Assembly: GCA_016719635.1 (NCBI GenBank)
Contig: JADJYT010000012.1
Location: 1-64,000 of the forward strand
Reading direction: 5' to 3'
Length of the DNA: 64,000 bases
From: Sphingobacteriales bacterium
GTDB taxonomy: Bacteria; Bacteroidota; Bacteroidia; Chitinophagales; JADIYW01
Under the pieces are notes generated by a model. The model saw nothing but the letters and a program-made list of their open reading frames with translations. It did not search any database and was not told where the DNA came from. Within the stretch, counting starts at the first letter, position 1; every line of letters begins with the position of its first letter. Shown piece by piece: positions 52,059 to 60,798 of the stretch. Made by a program: the position numbers and the translations under genes.

Positions 52059-52859
52059 TTACAGAAATGTCTTCATGATCTGATTCATGCGAAGGGCTTC
52101 CGCACGGGCCTTTTCTGCAAAATCTTTTCCATTGCCGGCATAAATGACACTGCGTGTGGCATTCACCAGCAAGCCGATATCCTTGTTCAAGCCGAATTGT
52201 GACAACTTCTGCAAATCTCCGCCCTGGGCACCCACGCCGGGCACCAGTAAGAAATGATCCGGGCAAAACTGACGAATCGCTTTAAATATCTCTTCGTGTG
52301 TGGCACCGATTACAAACATCATATTTTCAGGTGTGCCAAATTGCATGCATTTCTCTATCACTTTCTGGTAAAGCGGTTTCTTACCGGATTGAAGGAATTG
52401 GAAATCCCGGGAACCCTTATTGGATGTCAGCCCCAGCACAATCACCCATTTGTTTTTGATCTCCAGAAACGGTTTAATGGAATCTTCGCCCATATAGGGA
52501 GCAATGGTAATCGCATCGAAGTTCATATTCTCCAAAAATGCCTTTGCATACATATTGGACGTATTGCCAATATCTCCGCGTTTTGCATCTGCAATCTTGA
52601 AATTGGAATCGGGTATCAGCTGCATCGTTTTATCCAATGTCTCCCATCCTTTAGCGCCGTACATTTCATAAAAGGCCAGATTGGGTTTATAGGCTACACA
52701 GACATCCTGCGTGGCTTCTATGATCTGCTTATTGAATTCCAGTATCGGGTTCTTATATTTCAGCAGATGAGGGGGAATCCTGGCGATATCGGTATCGAGC
52801 CCGACACACAAATACGATTTTTTACTTTTAATCTGCTGAATGAGTTGTTTTCTGGTCAT
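52059..52859 (-). CDS. pyrF: Orotidine 5'-phosphate decarboxylase (type 2)
   Basis: Last step of UMP synthesis, 266 residues. LCVGLDTDIARIP at the N-terminus; catalytic signature FKIADAKRGDIGNTSNMYA with the Asp-Lys-Asp set; FLLVPGVGAQGGDL and NATRSVIYAG near the phosphate site. The length and DAKRGDIG motif place it in the PyrF type-2 subfamily. Sits in the run mrp-nfu-pyrF-thiF/rhodanese; its stop is 2 nt before the next start. Confidence 0.95.
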   Translation of the reverse strand: MTRKQLIQQIKSKKSYLCVGLDTDIARIPPHLLKYKNPILEFNKQIIEATQDVCVAYKPNLAFYEMYGAKGWETLDKTMQLIPDSNFKIADAKRGDIGNTSNMYAKAFLENMNFDAITIAPYMGEDSIKPFLEIKNKWVIVLGLTSNKGSRDFQFLQSGKKPLYQKVIEKCMQFGTPENMMFVIGATHEEIFKAIRQFCPDHFLLVPGVGAQGGDLQKLSQFGLNKDIGLLVNATRSVIYAGNGKDFAEKARAEALRMNQIMKTFL

Positions 52860-52860
52860 A

Positions 52861-52890
52861 GCAATTGCTTCGCGCTGCTCGCAATGAGTT
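52861..52890 (-). repeat. Intergenic repeat of the CATTGCGAG...GAAGCAAT family
   Basis: The minus strand reads AACTCATTGCGAGCAGCGCG then AAGCAATTGC. It shares its core with 46024-46054 and 49077-49101 and lies in the 29-nt gap between nfu and pyrF, so it is probably transcribed in the operon. Confidence 0.6.
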
Positions 52891-53143
52891 ATATGGCTTC
52901 TACCGATTTTATTTCCGGAACGAAATTCTTAACCGTACTCTCTACGCCTGCTTTCATGGTGGAAACGCTCATCTTGCAACCATCACAATTCCCTAAAAGC
53001 CTTACCTGAGCTACCATGTCATCGGTAATATCTATCAGCTCGATGTCCCCGCCGTCTGAATTCAGGAACGGACGGATATTATTCAGCGCATCCTGTACTT
53101 TTTCCATCAATTCTATCTTACTGTCTATTGTCATGGCAACCAT
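52889..53143 (-). CDS. NifU C-terminal-domain (Nfu-type) Fe-S scaffold protein
   Basis: An 84-residue protein consisting only of the NifU C-terminal domain. It has VQDALNNIRPFLNSDGGDIELIDI and LLGNCDGCKMSVSTMKAGVE with the CxxC that holds a bridging [4Fe-4S] cluster in a dimer. Two adjacent starts exist (53143 and MTIDSK at 53134). It is 7 nt after mrp, an Fe-S cluster carrier ATPase family member, so the pair likely acts in cluster delivery. Confidence 0.92.
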   Translation of the reverse strand: MVAMTIDSKIELMEKVQDALNNIRPFLNSDGGDIELIDITDDMVAQVRLLGNCDGCKMSVSTMKAGVESTVKNFVPEIKSVEAI

Positions 53144-53150
53144 AAAAGTA

Positions 53151-54233
53151 CTAATTTATGGAGACACTTGCGTTATTAATAATGGCAATTTGTTGTGCAA
53201 CACTTTGTGCCAGTTGCTCAAAAGCTACGGCTGCAGCAGTAGCCGTTTGCAATGCAATGGGCTTTCCGAAATCTCCCCCTTCCCTGATATCCTGTTCAAT
53301 GGGCAATTCGCCTAAGAACGGCACCTCAAACTGCTGTGCCAGCAACCTGCCACCGCCTTTTCCAAAAATATAATATTTCTTATCCGGCAATTCCGGTGGT
53401 GTGAAATAAGACATATTTTCCACCACACCCAATACCGGCACATTGACAGATTCCAACTGATAAAAGGCAATTGCCTTACGTGCATCTATCAGGGCCACTT
53501 CCTGCGGTGTCGTCACCACGATGGCTCCGGTTACTGGTACCAACTGCGCCAATGTAAGATGGATGTCTCCTGTTCCAGGTGGCAAGTCCAGCACCAGATA
53601 ATCCAGGTCATTCCACAAGGCATCGGTAATAATCTGGCGTAAGGCAGAAGTTGCCATCGGGCCACGCCAGGCAACAGGCTGTTTGTCCTGTATCAGAAAA
53701 CCGATAGACATCACCTGCATACCGAGGTAATCTACCGGAACAATTTTGTTCTTATCGTCCACCTGCTGAATTCCGGGTCTGGAACTTTGCAGCCCGAGCA
53801 TAGTCGGTACAGACGGTCCGTAGATATCCGCATCGATTAATCCAACTCTTGCTCCGGCTCGGAGGAGCGCTAACGCTAAGTTCACGGCGACGGTAGACTT
53901 CCCCACCCCTCCTTTTCCGGAAGCTACCGTGATAATGTTTTTTACGTTCGGTAAAATATCTGATTTCACATTCCGCAAGGTCGTAACCCTCGAGGTGAAA
54001 TCAATTATCACCTTTACATCATTGGAAACCAGCTGGGCGATGGCATTCCGGCAATCATTTTCCAATTGCTCCTTCAGCGGGCAAGCCGGTGTGGTAAGTT
54101 CAATGGTAAATCTTATTTCATCCTCGCTAAACGATAGATTCTTTATCATTCCCAGCGAAACCAGATCCTTTTTGAAATCGGGGTCTTCTACCTGAGAAAG
54201 TGCATGCAATATCTGTTGTTCTGTAAATTTCAT
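53151..54233 (-). CDS. mrp: Mrp/ApbC-family P-loop ATPase lacking the CxxC motif
   Basis: MIP18 (DUF59) domain plus Mrp/NBP35 ATPase, 360 residues. N-terminal ILHALSQVEDPDFKKDLVSLGM (MIP18), deviant Walker A VASGKGGVGKSTVAVNLA near 104-121, DADIYGPSVPTMLG, and DYLVLDLPPGTGDIHLTL. Canonical Mrp/ApbC has CxxC after VENMS; here the place reads ENMSYFTPPELPDKKYY, with no cysteine. Fe-S carrying by this protein may therefore differ or depend on the adjacent Nfu protein. First gene of the mrp-nfu-pyrF-thiF/rhodanese run. Confidence 0.93.
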   Translation of the reverse strand: MKFTEQQILHALSQVEDPDFKKDLVSLGMIKNLSFSEDEIRFTIELTTPACPLKEQLENDCRNAIAQLVSNDVKVIIDFTSRVTTLRNVKSDILPNVKNIITVASGKGGVGKSTVAVNLALALLRAGARVGLIDADIYGPSVPTMLGLQSSRPGIQQVDDKNKIVPVDYLGMQVMSIGFLIQDKQPVAWRGPMATSALRQIITDALWNDLDYLVLDLPPGTGDIHLTLAQLVPVTGAIVVTTPQEVALIDARKAIAFYQLESVNVPVLGVVENMSYFTPPELPDKKYYIFGKGGGRLLAQQFEVPFLGELPIEQDIREGGDFGKPIALQTATAAAVAFEQLAQSVAQQIAIINNASVSIN

Positions 54234-54292
54234 TGAGACACAAAATTACACATGTAAAATGGATTTTTGCCTCTTTCGTCCATATTAAGTAA

Positions 54293-56089
54293 TTAAGAAG
54301 ACGGATGCAGCGTTCTCAGCAATTCAGCCTTTTCAACAAACTCATCTATGATCTTAGCCGTTTTCCGCGGGTTCACCATATGATACAAGTGCTCCCGGAA
54401 AAGGTCATTTTCTTCATAATTGGTAATATCGACCACTTCAATATTCATTCCTTCGTATAACCTGGGTACAAATTTGGCAACACTGTCCCGTTCGCTTTTC
54501 AGTATAAGAACCGGAATATTGTATTTTGGTATATTTACCAGGCCTCTCTGACTGTCATAAGCGATAGATTCCTGTAAGGCGGAATGTGTCTGTATGGCAA
54601 ATACCTTTGACGGTGTCTTGTTCAATGCCCGTTCTATCGGAATCCTGTTCAGGTGCGGCAACGAGTCCATATTGGTCATTAAATAAATAATCCTAGATTT
54701 CACCGCAGTCCAGATATTGCTTTTTTCGGTGGCTTCCCGGTTAATCAGCATCTCGGAAAGGTTTATCCCTCTTTTACGCACACCGGCCTTACTGTCCAAT
54801 GGAATAATCCTTCGGAATGCCAGCAGGAATGGCTTCTGAATGACCGCATCCGAAAAATTCATGGACGGAACAATGACATTATCCAGAAATCCCAGCAGGG
54901 CGTGTTTGGATTCCTCGCCGAAAAAAGGATTGGCGCCAATCCTTCCGTGTAAATACTTTTTAATGCCGTTGAGGTTTTCAAACTCCCTGTCCATCATCAG
55001 GAAATAGATATTGCCCATGGAATGGTCAAAAATATAGACCGGGTGCCCTTTGGAACCAAAATAATCGACGACGGCATCTATGTTTTTCATCACATGTTTG
55101 GAATAGTCGTCTACCGGCAATTCCGACGGAATCGTTCCGTAATGCATAGCGGCAGCGATATACCTGGTGGATGGTATGGAGGTTAACAATCCGTCAAAAG
55201 AGTTGAGGCCTAAAAATCCGTGAATTAAAACAATGACCGGTAATTTTTCCTTAGCATTTTCCTTATATGGATAAGCTACATCCAAACGTATGGTACTGGT
55301 GCCGTAAGGTGTTTCCCTGTTAATTTCAATCTGCGGCCATGTTAGTGCTTTATAATCAATGAATACCGTTACCCTGTTCTTCAGATTGTCTATAAACCTT
55401 ATAAAACTCGGACTTTCATCGGGTTTACCTGTTGTACAGTACAACCATGCCAATGGCCGGCGTTTATCTGCCTTAGTCGCGAAAAATGCGATATGTCTGG
55501 ATTGCATTAAAAAATAGGGAGTGGTGGTTAATTCCTTTTCTTTATTGATAGTGACTATTTCCGCTATTTCCTTTGATCCAAACGTTTTAGAATTGCGTTC
55601 TATTCCTGCCACCCTTCCTCTTGGATTGGAGGCCAGAAAAGCATAATCAAATCCCTTTTTATTGTTCTGCTGCAGAAACTGACCCAGCAGCTCATTGAAC
55701 TCTGCAGCATATTCTTCCAACGTATCTGTATGAATGTCCCTGCCAATCACCTGCTCTGCTGTTATCAATCCTTTCTTCACCAATGTCCTTAAAAAGGAAC
55801 CGGCATCCATCACTCCCTGCAGACCTTCCTGACTTTTCAGCGGAGAATTGACAAACGAAAAAAAGATATTATGCGAACTGGTGAGTTCTCCGTAATGATC
55901 AATGATATACTGATACGCTCCGGCCGGTGACTGCCCGTGTGATAAACCGACCAGAAACTTATAACCTCTTTTTAATGAGCGATTGGCATGATAGAAGAAA
56001 TCACGGGCAACGGCTTCATCAAATTCTTCTTTAGTCTGAAAATATTTTGTATCAGGTGCCTTATAAGCCGTTTGTATGTCTATATCCAT
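54293..56089 (-). CDS. Fusion of a degenerate sugar-phosphate isomerase domain and an alpha/beta hydrolase
   Basis: A 598-residue protein. Residues 15-240 resemble the NagB/6-phosphogluconolactonase fold: ATP-independent FLVGLSHGQSPAGAYQYI in place of the SGGSTP loop, and FDYAFLASNPRGRVAGIERN where active enzymes have GxGxDGH, so the isomerase active site appears lost. Residues 260-590 are an alpha/beta hydrolase with oxyanion loop VIVLIHGFLGLNSFDG (290-294) and nucleophile elbow YIFDHSMGNIY (Ser357). A late EHLYHMVNP may supply the His. No signal peptide. The combination is unfamiliar to me; the substrate is unknown. A single gene, 153 nt after the DUF1295 gene is divergent in context but same strand. 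Confidence 0.65.
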   Translation of the reverse strand: MDIDIQTAYKAPDTKYFQTKEEFDEAVARDFFYHANRSLKRGYKFLVGLSHGQSPAGAYQYIIDHYGELTSSHNIFFSFVNSPLKSQEGLQGVMDAGSFLRTLVKKGLITAEQVIGRDIHTDTLEEYAAEFNELLGQFLQQNNKKGFDYAFLASNPRGRVAGIERNSKTFGSKEIAEIVTINKEKELTTTPYFLMQSRHIAFFATKADKRRPLAWLYCTTGKPDESPSFIRFIDNLKNRVTVFIDYKALTWPQIEINRETPYGTSTIRLDVAYPYKENAKEKLPVIVLIHGFLGLNSFDGLLTSIPSTRYIAAAMHYGTIPSELPVDDYSKHVMKNIDAVVDYFGSKGHPVYIFDHSMGNIYFLMMDREFENLNGIKKYLHGRIGANPFFGEESKHALLGFLDNVIVPSMNFSDAVIQKPFLLAFRRIIPLDSKAGVRKRGINLSEMLINREATEKSNIWTAVKSRIIYLMTNMDSLPHLNRIPIERALNKTPSKVFAIQTHSALQESIAYDSQRGLVNIPKYNIPVLILKSERDSVAKFVPRLYEGMNIEVVDITNYEENDLFREHLYHMVNPRKTAKIIDEFVEKAELLRTLHPSS

Positions 56090-56242
56090 CTTTTCAAATC
56101 CTTATCGTAAATAACCAGCAACAATTCTCAATCGAACTGAATAATTATTTTTTAAAAATAAAAAGAATAGTCGGGATATACCTTAAGGTGACGCGATAAA
56201 TAATCATGATAAATATCAGAAAATTGCTTCATGATTATCTAC

Positions 56243-57043
56243 TTACCAAAATTTCGGAATGAAAGCAGGCGTATTCTTTATATACTCCTGGTATTCCGGG
56301 TTATCTCTGTATTTGCTTTCCAGCATCGGCACCCCTGATACTTTTGTAAGCAGCCAGGTAACAGTAACGGGGCTTAACAAGCCAATGATTGTTTGTAGTG
56401 GTGCAAAGAAATTTACTGACATGATCCAGATACCCCACCACATCATCATTTCACCGAAATAATTCGGATGTCGGGTAAATTTCCATAATCCGTAGCGCAT
56501 AGCTTTGCCCTTGTTTGCCGGGTTCTTTTTAAATACTGTCAGCTGATAATCTCCGACCGCCTCAAAAAAGAAACCTGCCAGCCAAACTATTAATCCTAAA
56601 AAAGTGAGGAAACTGATGCTTATGAACGAGGTATTTATATGGATTACAGGAAGTGCTATGATGAACATAAAGAAGCCCTGCAATAAAAATACCTGCAGCA
56701 ATGCACCCAGCCAGTGCGGAATGTTGTGCTTTGTCCAAAGCTTCCGGAAATTAATATATCGCCAATCCTCCGGCTGACCGATGTTGCGAACGAAAATATG
56801 CGAAGCTAAGCGAAGCCCCCAGATAATTACCAGGAAATTAACGACATGTTTTACCAAAAACACATGTTTGCTTTCAATGTACGCATTTACAGAAAGCAGA
56901 AAATAGACAACAATCACAACAAATCCCATACCCCAGAAAATATCGACGATTGAATTATTCTTTTTCAGCTGTGCCAGTAAAAAAATACCGTACATAAACA
57001 GCAGAATAATCCCAAAAACTTTCAGATAACTGTAGAATTGCAT
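56243..57043 (-). CDS. DUF1295-family membrane protein (steroid-5-alpha-reductase/ICMT-like)
   Basis: Polytopic membrane protein of 266 residues, six or seven helices. Family signature LWKFTRHPNYFGEMMMWWGIW near the C-terminus, with AMRYGLWKFTRHPNYFGE binding region for the nucleotide cofactor, and WRYINFRKLW in the middle. DUF1295 proteins are relatives of 5-alpha reductases and isoprenylcysteine methyltransferases; substrates mostly unknown. Start chosen at MQFYSYLKVF (57043); the frame opens six codons earlier. A 10-bp inverted repeat (56200-56209 and 56229-56238) just after the stop could fold in its mRNA. Confidence 0.82.
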   Translation of the reverse strand: MQFYSYLKVFGIILLFMYGIFLLAQLKKNNSIVDIFWGMGFVVIVVYFLLSVNAYIESKHVFLVKHVVNFLVIIWGLRLASHIFVRNIGQPEDWRYINFRKLWTKHNIPHWLGALLQVFLLQGFFMFIIALPVIHINTSFISISFLTFLGLIVWLAGFFFEAVGDYQLTVFKKNPANKGKAMRYGLWKFTRHPNYFGEMMMWWGIWIMSVNFFAPLQTIIGLLSPVTVTWLLTKVSGVPMLESKYRDNPEYQEYIKNTPAFIPKFW

Positions 57044-57152
57044 TAATAGTAAACAAAACAACCAGCCTTTGGTTCATTTTGTTGAACCTAGTGTATAATA
57101 ATTTGGATTTTATCTAAACAAATTATAATTTTCACTAACAAAAATAGAAACT

Positions 57153-58118
57153 ATGATAAAATGGATTAAACGAATAGCAGTTGTTTTAGTTCTCCTGATA
57201 GCAATTGCACTGGGCTATCTTACGCTGGCATTACCCAATGTTGGCAAACCGGATGACCTGAAAATCGAGGCGACTCCTGAAGTGATTGCCCGAGGCGCCT
57301 ATTTAGCCAACCACGTATCGGTGTGTATTGACTGCCACTCCAAACGAGACTGGTCTAAATTCTCCGGCCCGCCGGTGGAAGGGACAGAAGGAATGGGCGG
57401 CGACGCCTTTACAAAAGAGTTTGGATTCCCCGGCAGCTTTTACGCAAAAAACATTACACCGGCAGGTGTCGGAAAATGGACAGACGGTGAATTGCTGAGA
57501 GCCATTTCCTGCGGCGTAAACCGCGACAACAAAGCGTTTTTCCCCGTCATGCCTTACCCGTATTACGCACATATGGACAAGGAGGACATCATTGCCATCA
57601 TTGCATATATCCGCACATTAAAACCGATACAAAATGAGGTACCTCCTTCTGAACCGGAATTCCCGATGAGTATTATCCTCAATACCATCCCTCAGAAAGC
57701 CTCTTTTACCAAGAGACCTGAAAAGGCTGCCAATGCCATATACGGCGCATATGTAGTAAATGCAGCCGGCTGTTCAGAATGCCATACAAATGCCATTAAA
57801 GGCAAGAAGGTGGAGGGCATGGATTTTGCAGGGGGGAGAGAATTTAATCTGCCCGGAAAGACAATTGTTTCCTCTAATATCACGCCGGACAAGGAAACCG
57901 GCATAGGTTACTGGACGGAAGAAGCTTTTGTGTCGAAATTTAAATCTTTTGAAGCTAAATCCACTTTGGCAGATATTAAATCCCCATCTGACTTCCAGAC
58001 TATGATGCCCTGGAGCATGTATGCCGGAATGGATAGCGTGGACCTAAAGGCCATATATGCTTATCTGCAGGCATTGAAGCCGATTAAAAATAAGGTAGTG
58101 AAGAATCTTAACGGATAG
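57153..58118 (+). CDS. Membrane-anchored dihaem cytochrome c
   Basis: A 321-residue periplasmic electron carrier. One N-terminal membrane helix (RIAVVLVLLIAIALGYLTLAL) anchors two cytochrome c domains. Haem motifs are CIDCH at 58-62 and CSECH at 207-211; distal methionine candidates lie in FFPVMPYPYY and FQTMMPWSMYAGM. The repeat structure (NITPAGVGKWTDGEL and NITPDKETGIGYWTEE) shows internal duplication, as in thiosulfate/alcohol dehydrogenase-associated dihaem cytochromes. The partner dehydrogenase is not adjacent. It overlaps the convergent M23 gene by 11 nt at 58108-58118. Confidence 0.88.
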   Translation: MIKWIKRIAVVLVLLIAIALGYLTLALPNVGKPDDLKIEATPEVIARGAYLANHVSVCIDCHSKRDWSKFSGPPVEGTEGMGGDAFTKEFGFPGSFYAKNITPAGVGKWTDGELLRAISCGVNRDNKAFFPVMPYPYYAHMDKEDIIAIIAYIRTLKPIQNEVPPSEPEFPMSIILNTIPQKASFTKRPEKAANAIYGAYVVNAAGCSECHTNAIKGKKVEGMDFAGGREFNLPGKTIVSSNITPDKETGIGYWTEEAFVSKFKSFEAKSTLADIKSPSDFQTMMPWSMYAGMDSVDLKAIYAYLQALKPIKNKVVKNLNG

Positions 58119-59460
58119 AAATGGTCTCTAAGGCTTGTTTTACGGCGGTAAAGTAGGCCAGGTAATCGTTTAACTCTTTTTTGGGAACTTGTCTGACTAC
58201 GTTCAGCTTCTCTCTCAGCGGATCCACCTGTGCACCATGTTTCCAGAACCGGTAACAAACATGCGGACCGGTTGCCAATCCTGTACTGCCGACAAAACCT
58301 ATCACCTGCCCCTGTTGTACACGAACACCCTTTCTTATACCACGGGCAAAACGGGACATGTGCAGATACTGTGTTTCATACCTTCTGTCATGCCGGATTT
58401 TGACATACTTGCCGTTATTGTGTGTAAACTGTGCCGCTTCTATCACCCCGCTGGCAGTGGCAATAATCGGGGTGCCCTGAGGCGCGGCAAAGTCGGTACC
58501 CAAGTGAGCTTTTTCCACCTGTAATATCGGATGAAACCGCCGCAGGCTAAAACGGGAAACGATGCTTCCTCCCTTTTTTAAGGGAGATTTTAAGAAGGAT
58601 GTTTTCAGGTATTTCCCGGCATCGTCCACATACTGATAGCTGCTGTCATCTTTCAGGAAATAATCAACCGCATAAATGCTTTTCTTCCTGGTTTTAATGC
58701 AAATGGCCTGTACATGCCCGTAATTCAGAAATTGTCCGTTAATGCTCAATTGGTCGTAGATGAACTGCAGCGTATCCCCTTTCCGGATTTTGTTTACATT
58801 GTACTTCCCGTTAAACGCAACATTTAACTTTTCCATCAGCGATGGGTCCAGCTTATTTTCTTTCAATGTTTTGGATAACGACTTTTGCATGACCGCCGCA
58901 AAATAAATCTTGGTGGTGTCAATATTCTTCTCATAAAAGGATATCTGCAGCGGCTGGTAGAGAATCGTTTTATGTTTCTTAAACTTCCATCTCTTTTTCT
59001 TCGGTTCCTGTTCATTCACATACGGAACCAACGCTGTATCCGTGCAGTTGGCAATGACATATTCATAATCCGATGCTTTAAAAACCAGGTATTGCAAAAC
59101 AGAGGAGGAATCCGTTTCTTTCGAAATGGTAAAATATTTTTGGCTGGGTTTAATATTCAGGACATCGAAATACTCTTTGCTCTCACGCACAAACTGATTA
59201 TACTGATACTGATTTAAGCGAAGTGATTTAAATATCTTCTGAATGCTGTTTCTCCGGCCCACTACCTTTTCCCTCACACACAATTCAGCTACATCAATAT
59301 CCAGAAATGAGATAGCTACGGGATTCTCACAGGCAGTTGAAGTAGTTGTATCTGCTGCCTCCGTTCTGACAATAAGGCTATCGTCCTGCCCGTTGTGACG
59401 GTTTTGGCAGGAAATAATGAAAATAAGAATTGGTATCAGTACTACCAGTTGTTTCGGCAT
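58108..59460 (-). CDS. M23-family metallopeptidase lipoprotein with HxC in place of HxH
   Basis: A 450-residue envelope peptidase. The lipobox FIISC (Cys18) is followed by a long region with a LysM/Csd3-like second domain (FKSLRLNQYQYNQFV, GDTLQFIYDQLSING). The LytM domain contains HLGTDFAAP (His319, Asp323), a catalytic His in YETQYLHMSR (His367) and GPHVCYRFWKHG (His400, Cys402). In classical M23 enzymes the last residue of HxH is a zinc ligand; here it is cysteine. I recall GPHVCYRFW as recurring in Bacteroidota homologues, so it is likely a subfamily trait. Role: peptidoglycan hydrolysis or hydrolase regulation. Confidence 0.88.
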   Translation of the reverse strand: MPKQLVVLIPILIFIISCQNRHNGQDDSLIVRTEAADTTTSTACENPVAISFLDIDVAELCVREKVVGRRNSIQKIFKSLRLNQYQYNQFVRESKEYFDVLNIKPSQKYFTISKETDSSSVLQYLVFKASDYEYVIANCTDTALVPYVNEQEPKKKRWKFKKHKTILYQPLQISFYEKNIDTTKIYFAAVMQKSLSKTLKENKLDPSLMEKLNVAFNGKYNVNKIRKGDTLQFIYDQLSINGQFLNYGHVQAICIKTRKKSIYAVDYFLKDDSSYQYVDDAGKYLKTSFLKSPLKKGGSIVSRFSLRRFHPILQVEKAHLGTDFAAPQGTPIIATASGVIEAAQFTHNNGKYVKIRHDRRYETQYLHMSRFARGIRKGVRVQQGQVIGFVGSTGLATGPHVCYRFWKHGAQVDPLREKLNVVRQVPKKELNDYLAYFTAVKQALETISIR

Positions 59461-59537
59461 TCTTTCAACTTAGTTGCAAGAACAAAGATACGCATTTTCT
59501 GAAATTCAGGAAAATGAAAAAGTGGAAATCCATTGAC

Positions 59538-60656
59538 TTATCTCAACAAATAATACAAAACAGGAACTGCCACTAGAAGCCGGACCACTTCCAGCACAGC
59601 TGCCCACCTCTTACGCTCGAACAGCGACCCGATGGTAATGGAAGACAATACGATGAAGCCGATGCCGACCAGTTCCTGCTTTAGATTGAATTTATCAATT
59701 CCGAATAAAAAATACGAAACAAATGCGAGCATCAGCAAGAACTGTATCGAAAGATACACATGCATCCTTGAATTGGTATCTGCATCATACAGTTGACGGG
59801 TGGTATCAATTTCCTTCGGCACGATGGGGCCGCCGAGGTATGCCGGCCGCCACCCGGGAGCTTTGAATAAAACAAGGAAAAAATCCTTTATATTTTTCAC
59901 ATGCACCAATTGTTTTGCCATCCAGCCGTAATAATCAAAATTGGCGACGGCAACATTCCAGCTTTTCAGCTGCGATGTGATGCCGTAATGCACTTCTTCC
60001 TCTTCTTCCTGAAAGGTGCCGAATATCCTGTCGTAGATGATAAAGGTACCTCCATGATTCTTGTCGATATATTTTGGATTCACGCCGTGGTGCACCCGAT
60101 GATGAGAGGGCGTATTCATCACCAACTCAAACCAGGCCGGCAACTTTCCGATTAAGCGCGTATGTATCCAGAACTGATATAAGGTTTGTATCTGTGCTAC
60201 CACTAAGAAGGAAAGAGGATCAAACCCTATAAAAGCCAGTGGCAGGTAAAACCAGAAGGAGCCGAAGACCTGTGTGGCTGACTGCCGCAAGGCAACGGAC
60301 AAATTATATTCCTCACTCTGATGATGCACCACATGGGTCCCCCACAAAACGCTGATTTCATGTGACAGGCGGTGAAACCAGTAGTAAAAAAAATCGACGC
60401 CCAGCAACAGCAGTATCCAGGTGTACCAGGTTTGCGGCATGGTGGTGATACGGTAATTGTCATAAATCCAGATATACACTCCTATATTCAATATCTTCAG
60501 CAACACGCCGGTTACCTGCTGTACAATACCTGTATTGATATTGCTGATGGCATCATTCAGACGATACAGATGCGTCTTCTTGATCTTGTCAATTATTATT
60601 TCAATGGCTATCAGTACAAAGAAAGCCGGAATGGAATAAACGATGAGTGATTTCAT
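59538..60656 (-). CDS. Sterol desaturase / fatty acid hydroxylase-family membrane enzyme
   Basis: A 372-residue membrane di-iron oxygenase. Histidine boxes in order: YYWFHRLSHE, WGTHVVHHQSEEYN and PSHHRVHHGVNP, the eight-histidine pattern of the family, with membrane helices before and after (ending LVRLLVAVPVLYYLL). The family hydroxylates or desaturates lipids and carotenoids; Bacteroidota often carry several. The substrate is not readable. Flanked by unrelated genes on the same strand. Confidence 0.9.
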   Translation of the reverse strand: MKSLIVYSIPAFFVLIAIEIIIDKIKKTHLYRLNDAISNINTGIVQQVTGVLLKILNIGVYIWIYDNYRITTMPQTWYTWILLLLGVDFFYYWFHRLSHEISVLWGTHVVHHQSEEYNLSVALRQSATQVFGSFWFYLPLAFIGFDPLSFLVVAQIQTLYQFWIHTRLIGKLPAWFELVMNTPSHHRVHHGVNPKYIDKNHGGTFIIYDRIFGTFQEEEEEVHYGITSQLKSWNVAVANFDYYGWMAKQLVHVKNIKDFFLVLFKAPGWRPAYLGGPIVPKEIDTTRQLYDADTNSRMHVYLSIQFLLMLAFVSYFLFGIDKFNLKQELVGIGFIVLSSITIGSLFERKRWAAVLEVVRLLVAVPVLYYLLR

Positions 60657-60798
60657 ACTGCTATAAACGATTGACGATGAAGAATGGACGAATAAAGTTA
60701 GGAAGAAAAATGAAATAACTGCTTCTTAATCGAACACGGATTATCAAGATTTTTATGATTCAACCCACGCAATCTTAATTATCCTGAAAATCTGTGTA

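Noticed and set aside
52057..52266. 70-residue N-terminal extension of the ThiF-rhodanese protein
   Set aside because: It overlaps pyrF in another frame; the family N-terminus starts at 52056, 2 nt after the pyrF stop.
60700..60798. Repeat or RNA element between the sterol-desaturase-family and ftsB-like genes
   Set aside because: Segments such as CACGGATTATCAAGATTT look like common Bacteroidota spacer sequence, but I cannot show a second copy in this window.
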